Shown here: positions 12,818 to 25,800 of the stretch, piece by piece
How positions within the stretch are numbered: position 1 is the first letter of the stretch
How the letters are laid out: every line of letters starts with the position of its first letter
Source of the DNA: Hermodice carunculata
Taxonomy: Eukaryota > Annelida > Polychaeta > Eunicida > Amphinomidae
DNA: 64,000 nt
Assembly: GCA_964020975.1 (NCBI GenBank)
Contig: OZ026627.1
Span: 33,925,528-33,989,527 of the forward strand
Direction: 5' to 3'
The notes under the pieces: generated by a model
Told to the model about the DNA's origin: nothing
Seen by the model: the letters and a program-made list of their open reading frames with translations, nothing else
The model's database searches: none
Program-made: the position numbers and the translations under genes

Positions 12818-13855
12818 CGGTAAGAAAGAGAGGGTACATAATCAAATGACTGAATGCGCTGTCTTTATTTTGGTTACAAAACCATATCCAAATGTATTTA
12901 TTCTTAACTTTGGCTACTATATAAAAATTGATTTATTGATGAGTTGGTTAACGATGAAATGCTGAAGAGTTAAGTCTGAAACGTACATTACTACATATGT
13001 GACCGCCTTTTGTTTATTCTGTCACAGTTGGTACCATGTCGCAGTGTTAGTTTCTTATTGTTCCTGTCAGATGGAGATGTGTACGCACACAGTACAGTAT
13101 TAAAATATCTTTGCTACATTCCTGGTTTAATCCCCGTCCGTCCGCGTTCTCATTTTGTTCCAAATATCCCATTTTGCCGTGGGATTTTAAATGTTTGCAT
13201 GGTGATTCGTGGATGTTGCTTGTCCCCGTTTATTTTTCATGCTTCAACTGAAATTTTTCTCGAATTTTCTCCACATATTGTGGACTTAGGTCAATGCACG
13301 CACTGCCACTAACACGTGGCATTATGACAAGTTATTCTCAAAAGAACGTGGAAGATATCTTTAGTCCCCCCCTCCCAAGCTGACACACATGAACAATCCA
13401 TGCATTATTTTCATTTCTGTGTAACTGCTCAGTATATGCCATACAATGCTGGAGGTAGTTTCAGAAATATGACAGGTAAGTGTCCAAGCAATCAGGACTC
13501 AAAATTGAAGTAACAGCGATACATTTATAAAATATGTAGGCCTTGTGTAGAAGAATTGCATCACTAGTACTATGTGTACTATACATTTTTGAACGTAAAC
13601 TTTTCCCAGTGCAAATGAGGTGGAACAGTGTGTGTCAAGCTCCAACTCAACATGGTTACAAAGCCTGTGCTGATTGAAACTTTGAGCTGAGAGCGGTAGC
13701 AATTTTTGGTGCCCGGGTACCCGCCAGATGGGCTTTTAGACACGCGTGTAAGCGCAAGTACTACCCGCCACATCCTATTAGCGACCACATTATGTGGCTG
13801 TTTTGTATTCAACTGCAAGCATGGAATATTTATTATCCCCACCCAGTATTAATAT
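12818..13855. other. Outer-arm sequence upstream of the vWA promoter, nothing recognised
   Basis: Frames at 13,010-13,312 (100 codons) and 13,579-13,842 recur in the mirror arm with scattered changes. Neither matches a known family. There is no evident paired splice structure. Confidence 0.4.
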
Positions 13856-13859
13856 TTAG

Positions 13860-14200
13860 GAGAAACTATAAAAAGTTCACACTTGCAGATCGATGTGTGC
13901 CCCTTGTATGGGTGAATTACTCCCGACGTTACCGATGTTAAAGCCATTTTGTTTATCATCAGGCGTGACTATCTTTCTTGCGGGCCGAGGACCAATGTTG
14001 AATTAGTTATGTGCAGATTTTAGTTCTTTGAGTTTTCATCTGTTCTCTATATAGTTGGTTGAAATGTAAGCGACCAGCTTTGATTACAACGCTGAAACTA
14101 TAATACATTACCTTTGGCAGTGCCCCACAACGCAAGACAAAGAACAGCGCTTTGACGTGGAGCGAGCATTGAGATATGAAAGTGGAATAACATTCCCTTC
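13860..14200 (+). mobile_element. Degenerate LINE 3' tail in left arm
   Basis: Aligns with the 3' end of the axis LINE (29,330-29,560, reverse strand). Shared blocks in order are GTTRAAGCC-TTGTTT, TCAGGCGTG-like, GCGGGCCGAGGACCAATGTTGAA-like (TTAA-ATGTTCAATTGGTTAT at the axis), TTAGTTCTTTGAG, TTGGTTGAAA and GGCAGTGCCCCAC. Heavily diverged, with no coding part left. The right-arm mirror is 50,855-51,195. Confidence 0.5.
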
Positions 14201-16380
14201 ATATTTGTGAATTTGCATAGTAACGATGAATTAAATTATGTCTATTTGATCAAGACAATGTACACTATCCTTGTAATTGTGAGATTGTTTAAGCTACTAA
14301 GTCTGATATTTTCGAAACAAAACGTTTCTCAAGATTCGCCCATGATGATGATGACAATAATGAGGATGTGGACTAGACAGATGTTTTATTACTTGCTTAT
14401 ATTGCAATATATTTGCTGGTTTTGTATGTATGTGCGTGTGTGTGTATATGTGCTTTTTTTCCTGGTACTATTGTTGTTTGTTTGTTTGTTTTTGTTTTCG
14501 TCTTTGTAGGAGATTATTAGGGGTTTGGTTTTCTCCGTTCCTTTTTTGTCTTGTTTTTGTTTTTGTTCTTTCGAAGAAATGAGATTGGTTCCTTTGTAAA
14601 ATGGCGTTTCAAGAATGTTGATCATCATTGGGAGTTGAAATTGTTTGACGAAGGGTGGGTTTCACGGCACTAGTTTCAGATACAAATTTGCATATTCTAT
14701 AAAATGAACACAAATATTAAACATTCAAAACAAATCACACGTCTGCGCACAGTCGTGTGTGTGTGCAGCGGCCAACGGGTACTTGATGGAATGTAGACCT
14801 ATCAGCTGGTCCAGGTATAAGTCTGTCACAGCAAATTTGACCTATGCAAAAGTCTATAGGCCAACATTCAAATCTGACGCCCTGGCAAAATTTATCATAA
14901 TACTAACATATGTCCCTGTAGGTTGAGTACATTACTGATACTAAATGCTTATCAGTTTTTGCCCATTAAGAAGCAGATTTTGTGTGACCAAATGATAGTT
15001 TTCGACGCCCATCAATAGCCAACCTCGCACAGGTTTCTGGTCCGTTTTGTCAATAGCGTATATTTGGGTTAGTTCTAAATTCGCCAAAAGGTGGTGCTGC
15101 CTATTCTGTTCATGGTTGACCGCCCATATCTTGGGATCATTTTCCACGACCCTCACTTTTTTTCCACAGATTAACATAGGGCATTAGCAGATATAAATTT
15201 AACCTCTCTATATGTTGCCAAATAAGCACTAAACTTTTATTTTATCATACCTGGGTGTATTTGAAAGATCATAATATGTACCTAAGGTAGATTTGAAGAT
15301 GATAATGCCAAAACTTGTCCTCATATGCAGGGTGAAACTTTTAGGTTCACTGTAATGTAATGGAGTTTGCTGACCCACCTGACCTCAAATGGCACGGGTT
15401 CCTAGGTGTTACAAACATGCATCATGAGAACAAAAGACTGTGTGTCAAGAAATTAAACAAACTTGCATCACCCACAGCTGTGAATAGGCCGCGAAAGCCA
15501 TTTTACTCGTATTCATACATGACTGTGTTGTTGATCCCCAAGTAGTAACAATGTTGACCATTTGATCAACTGTGTTAAGGAAATTTAGCTTAAAAATAAT
15601 AAAAAAACAACCCCCCCCAAAAAATATGGATGGCACATATATGCATTATTCAAACTGAAGCGACTTGAAAATATTAATATGATATTGTTTCATGTTGAGT
15701 AAAGGATGCATTTAACGTACAAAAAGTTTTGTGTGACTTCAGATCTGAATTAATAGATTTAGGTACAAAACCACATGCCTATGCATCATGGCTACAAATC
15801 ACAAGTGGCCTTACCACACACTTGGGGATGTACATAAGGACAAACTTCAAAAAGGTCATCGTCATGTTTAACTCTCAAATGGCCATATTTGGAGACGGAA
15901 TCACCAACTCGTACTAGTACCCTGGCCACTAATACAGCAAAACCGGGGGGACCGATATCACAGAGAACTCCATGCGTTGATCACGTGATGGTTACCACAG
16001 CCTGGAATCAGAATTATACGTTATCATATGGCTTGATTTGTATCACTCTGTGTATCAGGTTAGATGGCCCTGTATCTGCTGAAGCCGTAGGCCGAAGCTG
16101 ATGAAGGGGCCAAGGATTAATATCAGACATGGTAACATGGATTCTTGCCGATTACTAGATAATTTCCAAAATTCTTCAAAAAGCTGGAAGTTTTAGTAGC
16201 GCTGCCTACCATATATGATACATTTGATAGTAAGTTAGAGAAACCATGTACCCAAAAGGTTTGAGGGGAATCCCAAGAGGTTTGAAGATAATCCAACATG
16301 CATTTTACCAGAGGTCATAAAAGCAAAATGTCAACGGACATTGACAGGGAAAGATTGATTGACAAAAGCTCAGCTGACTC
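14201..16380 (-). repeat. Arm segment R, left copy
   Basis: This part of the arm occurs three times: here (inverted), at the axis (27,960-29,300, direct) and in the right arm (48,650-50,855, direct). It contains no gene I can support. It includes a TTTGTTTGTTTGTTTTTG run near 14,480 and the CTGACTCAGAAGTCAGCTG palindrome at the junction with the inner array (about 16,375-16,395). Confidence 0.7.
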
Positions 16381-17326
16381 AGAAGTCAGCTGTACTTCAA
16401 AATAGGTACAAAACCTTCAGTTGACATTATTTTCTTTCTTATTTCATTAGAGCTTCAAACTAATTTTACAAAATAACTAAATAATATATTTGAAAGAAAA
16501 TGTGACGAAGGTATTTATGGTTTCTGCCAATATTTATTTAAGAAACTGTCCACAAGGATCAATTGGTGTGGTACAAATATAAAAATAAATTGAGGTACTG
16601 GCTCCATTTACTAGCAAATGACATTGGTTCAGTTGTCAATGGTGCAGATATGACTGCAAGTCCTGTCAACCTTGTGCCAATAATATTTTTAAATGGATTC
16701 TAGTGCACCTGTACTATTGTAGAATGGATTTAGCTCGAGTACTCGAAAGGTTAATTTTGTGCTGTGTGGATGCAAGTACTAATCCAAAATATAATATGAT
16801 TTGCGTGAAAAATGTAAATCATAAGATACATAATGCTGCTTTCATGCTAAATTAGAATATCATAAAGTTTGGAATCCATGAGTGCCTGAGCCACATATAC
16901 GGTTTGCACAACTGACTTTTGACATAGTTCATAAGTGTAAGTGCGAAAAGTCAATACCACATTGTATTTACAATACTGGGGTTGGAATGCAACTGACGTA
17001 CACATGCGAATAAACATGCACTAAGGAGGCTAACTAGGTTACATTGAAAACAGACTGTGCCCAGAATAAACTCTTGCTGCTTAACTCACGCCTCAATTGG
17101 TGGTTGCCCTGGCTGATCACAGATTTTGCTAAGATGTGAAGAAAAATATTATTAAAGTGCAAGACACAATTATAATTCCCTCCCCCTTTAGAAATTGTCT
17201 TATTTTGGTCCCCTTATGTACTTGTATCATTTTGGTCCCCTTAAGTAGTTGTATCATTTTGGGCCCCTTAAGTACTTGTATCACTTTGGACCCCTTAAGT
17301 ACTTGTGAAAAATACGATAAATTTAT

Positions 17327-17421
17327 GTCGACCTGTATGGGATTCGAACCCACTACTTTCGGCACACTCGCCTAGCCAAGTGTAAAGTCCAACACGCTGA
17401 CCTCTAGGCCATCGGGACAAC
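17327..17421 (-). tRNA. tRNA-like sequence, copy 1 (likely pseudogene or SINE head)
   Basis: Reverse strand. Box A-like TGGCCTAGAGGTC and box B GGTTCGAATCC are both present, with TGGGTTCGAATCCCA forming a full T-arm. The ends GTTGTCC and GGTCGAC pair at 6 of 7 positions. At 95 nt with a long variable region it resembles a class II (Leu/Ser-type) tRNA. The anticodon loop is irregular, so a tRNA-derived repeat is more likely than a working tRNA. Confidence 0.5.
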
Positions 17422-17613
17422 CCCAAAAAAAGTTGACCAAGGACCCAGGGTGATGTCATAGCAGGTGTGGCTTGTACATTGACACAGTAGGGCATTTCCA
17501 CAGACCGACAATTTATGAAATACACCTCTAATATAATTTCGAAGTCGGAGCAATGGCCCACAGCACTTCGAAACCAATAGAGTATTATCAAGTGAAAAAT
17601 ACGATAAATTTAT

Positions 17614-17708
17614 GTCGACCTGTATGGGATTCGAACCCACTACTTTCGGCACACTCGCCTAGCCAAGTGTAAAGTCCAACACGCTGACCTCTAGGCCATC
17701 GGGACAAC
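17614..17708 (-). tRNA. tRNA-like sequence, copy 2
   Basis: Same as copy 1, 287 bp away, apparently identical over the 95 nt. It sits in the complete middle repeat of the triplication. Confidence 0.5.
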
Positions 17709-17900
17709 CCCAAAAAAAGTTGACCAAGGACCCAGGGTGATGTCATAGCAGGTGTGGCTTGTACATTGACACAGTAGGGCATTTCCACAGACCGACAATT
17801 TATGAAATACACCTCTAATATAATTTCGAAGTCGGAGCAATGGCCCACAGCACTTCGAAACCAATAGAGTATTATCAAGTGAAAAATACGATAAATTTAT

Positions 17901-17995
17901 GTCGACCTGTATGGGATTCGAACCCACTACTTTCGGCACACTCGCCTAGACAAGTGTAAAGTCCAACACGCTGACCTCTAGGCCATCGGGACAAC
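17901..17995 (-). tRNA. tRNA-like sequence, copy 3
   Basis: Same as copies 1 and 2 except for a C-to-A change in the plus-strand text (CTAGACAAG for CTAGCCAAG), which falls in the variable region. Confidence 0.5.
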
Positions 17996-18664
17996 CCCAA
18001 AAAAAGTTGACCAAGGACCCAGGGTGATGTCATAGCAGGTGTGGCTTGTACATTGACACAGTAGGGCATTTCCACAGACCGACAATTTATGAAATACACC
18101 TCTAATATAATTTCATTTGGGCCCCTTAAGTACTTGTATCATTTTGGGTCCCTTAAGTACTTGTATCATTTTGGGCCCCTTAAGTACTTGTATCATTTTG
18201 GGTCCCTTAAGTACTTGTATCATTTTAGGCCCCTTAAGTACTTGTATCATTTTGCGCCCCCTTAAGTACTTGTATCATTTTGGGGGTATATACATAATAC
18301 GATGATTAATTCATTTTCAGATTGATACTCAGGGGGCTATGGACCTTGTCCTGTTTAGTGATATATGTATTTACAGTACAAACGTCAATCCCTGATGAAA
18401 CGATGTTGCCTTTATGATGAAAAAGATGCTTTTAGAAACAAACAATTCAGGCAAAGATGAAGGATTTTGAACTATTTTTTGGAGGGGGGGCGGTGTTGAT
18501 ATGGTGTGAAGCAAAACGGGGACAGCCAAACATTTTGTATATAGCTTTTTTTTCTTCTACTTTCACAGGGCTTTCAGAACATTGGCAAATTTTAGAGAAT
18601 GGCATTATATGTTTCCTTTAGATATAATGATGTGTAAACATAATAATAAATCATAGTTTTCATT

Positions 18665-18770
18665 TTCACAGGTGTGATGATTTTGAATCTAACATGGTTA
18701 TTTGGCATTACCTGGATAGTAATATTCTACTTCGTCCAGCTTGTGGTTTCTTTGTGTGAGGCTTAATTGC
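18665..18770 (+). other. Short stretch resembling adhesion-GPCR TM6 (uncertain)
   Basis: After TTTTCACAG, one frame reads GVMILNLTWLFGITWIVIF, then a stop-free hydrophobic run to LCEA. LTWLFG recalls the LGLTWLFG motif of TM6 in family B2 receptors. The mirror copy (about 47,270-47,375, reverse strand) reads IILNLTWLFGLTWIAMFY. No other receptor segment was found nearby, so this may be chance in an AT-rich repeat or a receptor-exon relic. Confidence 0.15.
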
Positions 18771-20787
18771 CTTTATCAGAGTATATGCCAATTTTGATAA
18801 CTTTGATTCGATTTAGACCACGATAAACCTTAGCTGGTACCAGTCTCAAGTAAGGAAACAGATATTTTACTTCATGCTGCAGTGCACATTCATTCACTGA
18901 TATAAAATTATATTTATTTGTTGGTATGTCTACTTTGGATTTCTGGACTTCAACTTTCCTTGTTTGATGGTGATGGGTTTTGATCATGGATGGTTCTTGT
19001 TTGCTAGGATTCTCAGTGTGATTTCTTTGGAATTGTTGAAACTTATTTCCCGCTTCTAAATTTTATGACAGATATTATTTTATATTTACCATATGACATC
19101 TTATCACCTTCGTATGTTAAATGAATAATGTAATGATTGGTGGATTTCAAGTCTTTCTGTGGTGTCTGCGGGTGTTCATGTTGATGGGCTTTTCATGATT
19201 TGGATGGTTTTCGACTTGGACAGGGTCTGGAACTACGATATTGACACAAACTCGTCTCACACTACTATTAAGTACATCCCAGATGCTTTCTATTTTTTTA
19301 CGACACCAGTTAATATTACAATGGCAGCTGTGTATATGTGTAAATACCTTATTTTACCATGTCACTGTACCAAAGGAACCAATAAAAAAAGAGAGAGAAA
19401 AAAAACAACAAAAAACAAAACAAACAAAAAAATCGAAACTGTGAATAAAGACAGTTATGATATTATCTGGTTAGAATGTGCGCAACTGAATGTTGTATTA
19501 CATTTGTGTATATTAGTGTAATGCAAAGAGAGCTTGCCCATGAGAAGGCAGCTCTTTTTTGTGTTTACGAGCTTACCATATGTTTGAGGGGGGGATTCAA
19601 TTTACGTAGTGAAAGTATGTAAGGAAGGGGACCTCCCTTTCGCCTCTTTGCGTTGAGGTAGTTTTTTTACGAAGTCAAGATTGGTGGTACTTGTTTTGAT
19701 AGGGCTGGGTCACTGTGAATTTCCTGCAGCTAAATAACTCAAAGTACTCAAGAGTGTACTCTAGCACTAGGTATATTTCTCTACTAATCCAAAGTAAAAT
19801 TTAATTCAGGCAGAAAAAAACCAGATTGCTTTATATACAATACATAGGCGCTTGCCCTGCCTTCAGTTTACTCTGTCTGGAAGTATTGAAAGGTAGGCAG
19901 TGCTTGGGCCATGAATGGATAACAGAACCTGACCATGACCCTAGTCAAGTGGAGGTCATCACACATGTGTGCTTGTTTGCGTCTGCATTTGTTTTTCAAG
20001 TACAAGTATACTGTGAAAAAGTCAATAGTTCTGGATGGAGTTTCTGTGCTATGACTTGTAGAGCACCTTCCAGCACATTGTTTAAACAGTGTCAGTACTT
20101 TCCCTCATTGTACTTCTTTGCAGTGTCAATGAACAGTTGGTATACATTTAGCTAACATGTGCGCCTGTTGTTCTCGACATCTTTTTAGGTATGTACGCCA
20201 CATGTGTCTTCCTAACAAACTGTGTTCAGCTGAGTGTGTCAAAAATTATATTAATTTGATAGAGCTCCTTTGGTCAGGACATGCTCTCCAAGAAAATTTG
20301 TTGAGAAAGCCAACAGAAGGTTGTCTTAATTGTGTGATACTGTACATACTTGAGTGTGATGTGTGACTGCAAAAGTGAGTTTAGTCGAGAAGAAAGGTTC
20401 ATTGACCCTAATGTTAAACGATGAATAATTTGCATTTATGGACAACGAATTATGACATACATCAGCAACTTCAAACCTCTTTCTTCTGACTTATGTATTA
20501 TGTTCAATATAATGCGTACAGTGTCTTCTTTGCTGACATCAGCAGCTAGGAATACGGCCCACATGCCTTCTTTTTCCGTCCACCAGGCCAATTAGCAGAA
20601 GTCTAACAGCTATGTGGAGGTGGTTTAATTTCATTTAGTTCAATTTAACTCAAGTACACAAAACTTTAATCTGGCACTGCCTTCATTAAGGTCCTAATGT
20701 GAAATAAAATACGATTTGGGTGAGAAATAGACAGGGTAACAGACACAATGCAGCTTTCCCACTAAATTTCTATCTTGGAAATTCCAG

Positions 20788-20850
20788 TTTGTTAAGGCAG
20801 GAAGCCATGGGTGTCCCAACTACAGCTGGCTCTTTATGCAGTAGGGACGT
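20788..20850 (+). repeat. 63 bp exon-like segment, copy 1
   Basis: Bounded by GAAATTCCAG before and GTAAGTATG after. Frame 0 reads FVKAGSHGCPNYSWLFMQ, then TAG, then GR. See the finding on the 63 bp modules. Coding status is unproven. Confidence 0.4.
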
Positions 20851-21063
20851 GTAAGTATGAAAAATCAACTAGCACAAGGCTAGCAGTTGTGTGGAGGTGG
20901 TTTAATTTCATTTAGTTCAATTTTACTCAAGAACTCAAAAATTTAACCTGGTACTGCCTACGTTTAAGTCCTAATGTGAAATAAAATACATTTGGGTGAG
21001 AAATAGACAGGGTAACAGACACAATGCAGCTTTCCCACTAAATTACTCTCTTGGAAATTCCAG

Positions 21064-21126
21064 TTTCTGAAGGCTGGAAGCCATGGGTGCCCCAACTGCA
21101 GCTGGTTCTTTACGCAGTACAGGCGT
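21064..21126 (+). repeat. 63 bp exon-like segment, copy 2
   Basis: Bounded by GAAATTCCAG and GTAAGTACG. Frame 0 is open over all 21 codons: FLKAGSHGCPNCSWFF, then TQYRR. Confidence 0.4.
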
Positions 21127-22750
21127 GTAAGTACGAAAAATCAGTGTAATATGCTGTATCATTGTATCACAGTTGGAAGTTGCAATGGGAAGCTTTAAAA
21201 AAGCATTGTATCAAAATATCAAAAGGATTCTTTTCATAGGAAAGTTTTAAAAACTGAATGCTCATAATAAAATGGTGTTTTTCACTCATTGGAGGTGGTC
21301 TTTATTGAATATACAGCTGGCTATTCATTCAAACAAAGGAAGCCTTATATTATGCATCAGTAAGACTTTTTATTTAAATTTGTATATTTGCATACATATC
21401 ACCCTTTTAATGTCGTGTTGGGTATAAAATTGTATTTAATATTTGTATCATGGGAATGGCATTTTAGAATATAAACAGGGCATAGAATGTACATTTAAAA
21501 ACGCATCGACAAACTAGTCACTCAGCACATTTTATTGCACATGCAGCCAAATATTTGTGATATTTTGAACTTCGAGCAGCTCAATATGTATATATAAATT
21601 ATTGCTGCAATTGTATGCATGAACATCTTGACAATGAACTTTTCCCCCCTTTTTCAACCGGTTGTACAATGAACTTATGAACTTTTTACAGGCAGGCACA
21701 TGGAAAACATACACACATCAATATTAGTGCCTAGAAGGAAGAGAGGAGAAACTTTGAGACTTTTTTATTATTTGTGAAATAATGTTTGTTACTCAGTGAA
21801 ACTTGAACAGCAAGACTGTGTGTATTGTGTTGTTCTACTCTCTTAGGACTTACGGACATTGGTAACAGTACAGTCCAGATGACGGTTTCTTTTCTTTTCC
21901 AACACACCAGATGATACAATGAAGACAGCTGTGTAAATGGTTTAGTTTACCAGGATTTAACAAGAAGTGACTTCATATCATTCAAATATTGATTGATATA
22001 TTCCACATGCTTAAAATATGATGCCACTGAGTTAGAAAAAAAAAGAATTATAATTTCTACAAACTCCAGTTTGTAAATGCAGGGAACCATGGGTGCCCCA
22101 TGCAAAAGCTTGCCCATCACACAGTGTGGATTGTAACCATGAAGAATCAATACAATGAAGTGTTTTCACAATATCAGAATTGAGCAACTCAAATAAATGT
22201 AGAGCATTTGCACGCGCAAAGATTACCCAAAAATGTGGACAAAAGCAGGAACGACATTAATACACACAAACGATCCTTTGGCCATACCAAACTTTTGCTC
22301 ATCAAGTTACATTACAACTACTCTATGAAACTCGGTGCACTGACTACAATTATGACGGGAAATAAAGAAAAGTATGATAAGACAAGCAAATTACAGCATT
22401 TGAGATATTAAACATTTGGCCTCATGTACTTGTATTGTTTTGGTTCCCTTGACTAATTCTGTTATGGTTTAATCATATTTTGTATTGCGACAAGAATTGG
22501 TCAACAGATTCTCCAGCCTGTCTGACGGCTTTTTGCACATATAAAAAAAGACAACGTGCAGACTTTAAACACCAGCGCACAGATACTTACCAAACAGAAC
22601 CACAGTTAACCCTTCAAGTGATAGTCACATGAATAGTCCTTTTCACATCACCGTTAAACATATAATGGTTAAAAGATTCAAATTCCTCATCAAGACACTT
22701 TTCATTCAAATACCAGCAAGCCTAGTCTAAAGCAATAAATAGGTTTTAGT

Positions 22751-22813
22751 CAACAGCTTTCCTCAGGACACTTTGCGCGCATTGCGCGCAAACTGTCCCG
22801 AGGAAATCTTTTG
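22751..22813. other. 63-nt near-perfect hairpin, GC-rich core
   Basis: Two arms of about 31 nt surround a single central T. The inner pairing is TTTGCGCGCA with TGCGCGCAAA, then GGACA with TGTCC, then TCCTC with GAGGA, with single mismatches between blocks and two more in the outermost part. It is a striking CG-rich island in AT-rich DNA. The homologue is at 36,088-36,150. It could be a small palindromic element end, a regulatory site or a small-RNA precursor. Confidence 0.7.
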
Positions 22814-25800
22814 ATTCAATCTTGAATAAGCACTTTAAGAGTTAAGAAGAGAAAAGGGAGAAAGAGAATGGTGTTTCAGCAAGAGTGATAACTTTCAAAA
22901 GCTCCAACAAAAGATCATATTTTCAACCTTCCAGATAGCTTAATGTGTTCATGAACGGCCTCAGGGATTTTTCAATTTTGACCATTGGTAGTCCTCCTTC
23001 CTTCACTTCCAAACAATTAGGTTTTAGATTAAAATTGCCAGGAGAAAGCATTTAAATTTGTAATTTGTTCCTGAGTAGATCATACCTATTACATTCAAGG
23101 AAGAAATAGTAAATAGTTTTAACTCCGCCCTAGCAGCAAGAAACCGCGGACTCAGCAACACCGGTTCAATAGGGATCACTATGTGTGTGCTGTACGTTTA
23201 CGTAAGTTGTAGCCCAATTCTGATATTGTTAATACACTGTGGTATTGATTTTTTCACACTTAAACTCCTTAACTGCATCATAGGGCAGCTGTCGCTTGAG
23301 CACTCATGGCTTCCCGTTCTAACAAACTTTATTTTCCTAGCATTGATTATGGTTGCTTCCAATATTTTATATCAAACTGTCCACTAAGATCAACTGGTGC
23401 GGTACAAACATGAAAATAAATTGACGCACTGGCTCCATTGACTTGCGAGTGACATTGGTATAGTTGTTAATGATGCAGACTGACAGCAGGTCCTGTCAAC
23501 CTTGTGCCAATAAGATATGTAATTGGCCTCCAGTGCACCTGTACTATTGTAGACTTGATTTACCCCAACTATGCCGGTTTTAAGTTTAATTTTGCGCTGT
23601 GTTGATGCAGCCACTAATCCAAAACATGATACGATTTGCGAGAAAAATTTACATTATAAGATAAACAATGCAGCTCTCATGCTAAATAAACATGTTAAAA
23701 AGTTTGTTAGCACTAGAAGCCATGAGCACCCAAGCCACAGCTGACTTTATCACAGCTGTCTTTTGACACAGATGAGAACTGTAAGTGTGAAAAGTCAATA
23801 CCACAGAGTATTTACAATACTGCAACTGGAATGCAACTAACGTACACATGCGAAAAGACACGCACAGATAAGGCTAAAAAGATGACATTGAAAACAGAGC
23901 ATGACCAAAATAAAAACTCTTGCTCCTTACCTCGCACCGCAATTTCTCAATGAAATATGTGATTCTGTGTCTATGTTTTTCTGCACTATTTGATAACTAC
24001 TTCATTGGCTATGTTGTACTGAGGGCTGTGTACTTTTATTTAAAGTTATAAAGGGGGTAGAGTGTGTTTATAAAGTTCTAGATTCATAAATATTACAAAA
24101 ACGATGTAGCCTACTTTCTTCTTTTGCTGTAAACTCAGCTGATTGACAATGCAGGAGAACTAAAACGTGAAAGACCGACCAGGTCTCTTTATTTTGGGCA
24201 GAAGTAATAAAATTTAGGCTTTGAGTGGTTAAGCATATTCATTTCGGAAACACTATGGTCTGTATTTGATGAAGAATATTTCAAAGGTTGAGAGGACCGG
24301 TTTAAACCACCAGTTGCCTTAAAAGGGTTACTGCCTGTCTCAAGTCGGGAGTGCAGTTTGTTCCTTCACATTGGTATTGGAAGATGAATGTTGGTGCTTT
24401 GGTAACTCTGTGAACATTTTTGCTGTCATTGTTGAGTTTGAAAAATATGAATATGGGTCATGTTTCCCAGCACTATTATGCTCGATTTAAGCTACTGTTA
24501 ACCTTAGCTGGTACCTGTCTGAAGTCAGGAAAGAGATATTTTACTTTATGCTGCAGTGCAAATTCATTCACTGATATAAAAATTTACTAAGTTGTCGGTA
24601 TGTGTATCTTGGATTTCTGTATATCGATTTGCCCTGTTTGATGGCTGACAGGATTTGATCAAGTATGTTTCTTGTTTGCTCGGAGTTTCGGTGCGAGTTT
24701 CTGCCATTGTTAAAAACTGTTTCGCCCTTCTAAATTTCGTGACAGTTATTATTTTATGTTTTCAATATGACACCTTATCATCTTCGGATGTTGAATGAAT
24801 AATGTAATGCTTGGTGGATTTTCAAGTCTTGTTCTGGTGTTTGGTGATGTTCATGTTGATGGGCTTGTCACGCTTTTGGACGTTTTTTGAATGGGACACG
24901 GTTTGGAACTATGATATTGACACGTACTCGTCTCAAACTACTATTAAGTACATCCCAGATGCTTTCTATTTCTTTCCGACACACCAGTAATTTTTACTAT
25001 AACAGATGTGCATATGTGTAAATAGCTTATTTCGCCATGTCATTCTACCAGAAACACATAACAAACCAACCCCCCCCCCCCAAAAAAAATCGAAACTCTG
25101 AACAAAGGCAGTTATGATACTGTTTGATTAGAATGAGCGCACCTGAATTTTATTAGTGCTGTGACTCTGCATTTGTAGATATTAGTGTAATGCAAAGAGA
25201 GTTTGTCCAGGGTAAGGCAGCTCTTTTCTTGTGTTTACAAGCTTACTATATGTTGGGGGGGGGGGGCTTGATTCACCACTTATTCCCAACATCTTTATGG
25301 GTATGTGGCTACCTAAATTATACTGTGTTGAGCTGAGTTTATCAAAAGATATTAATTAGATTGACCCCAATTGGTCAGGACATGCTCTCCAAGAAAAAAG
25401 TCCAGAAAGCCAACCGAAAGTTGGCTTTATTCTTTGACTCTTTGCATACTTGAGTATGACATTTCCATCTAAAAACAAGTTAAGTCGAGGGGAAAACTGC
25501 ATCAACCCTTATGTTCAAAAAGTGTGGAAAAAACTTTCGATTTTCTGCACATGGAGCGTGACCACTCAGAGGTAACCAGAGAGAAAAGTTGGTTTACATT
25601 TAGCATTTCCCATCTCGTATATTAGTGTATCATGTAATTCATAAGATATAGGGCATAGATGGCGTAGCAAGAACTTAGGACGAAATGCACCACTAATGCT
25701 TTATTACCGTTTTTTTTTTCTTTTAAATGTCAGTCTATTACGTCTGGAAGACCTGGGTGCCACAGCTTGATCTGCCTTCTGACACTTGTTAGAGGTACAA

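Larger units (their letters stand above)
17180..18285 (+). repeat. 28 bp minisatellite split by a 287 bp tandem triplication
   Basis: Units of ACTTGTATCATTTTGG plus GCCCCTTAAGT run from about 17,180 to 17,306 and 18,114 to 18,285. Between them lie about 2.8 copies of a 287 bp repeat (starts 17,307, 17,594 and 17,881; the third cut short at ~18,113). The 287 bp copies are nearly identical to each other. The right-array equivalent (47,740-47,830) has only a few poor minisatellite units and no 287 bp repeat. Confidence 0.9.
16381..20620 (-). repeat. Partial higher-order unit U4' (left array)
   Basis: Reverse complement of 44,646-48,650. It matches at ~98% from 16,440 to about 17,060 and roughly 90-93% beyond. 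It differs from the right copy by the tRNA-like triplication at 17,307-18,113. It carries the d-type module (16,620-16,960), a KYIPDAFYF segment near 19,280, and an A-rich tract near 19,385-19,430. Confidence 0.8.

Noticed and set aside
17129-18099. Overlapping 70-98 codon frames repeated every 287 bp
   Set aside because: They run across the tRNA-like tandem repeat; the repetition reflects DNA duplication, not a protein family.
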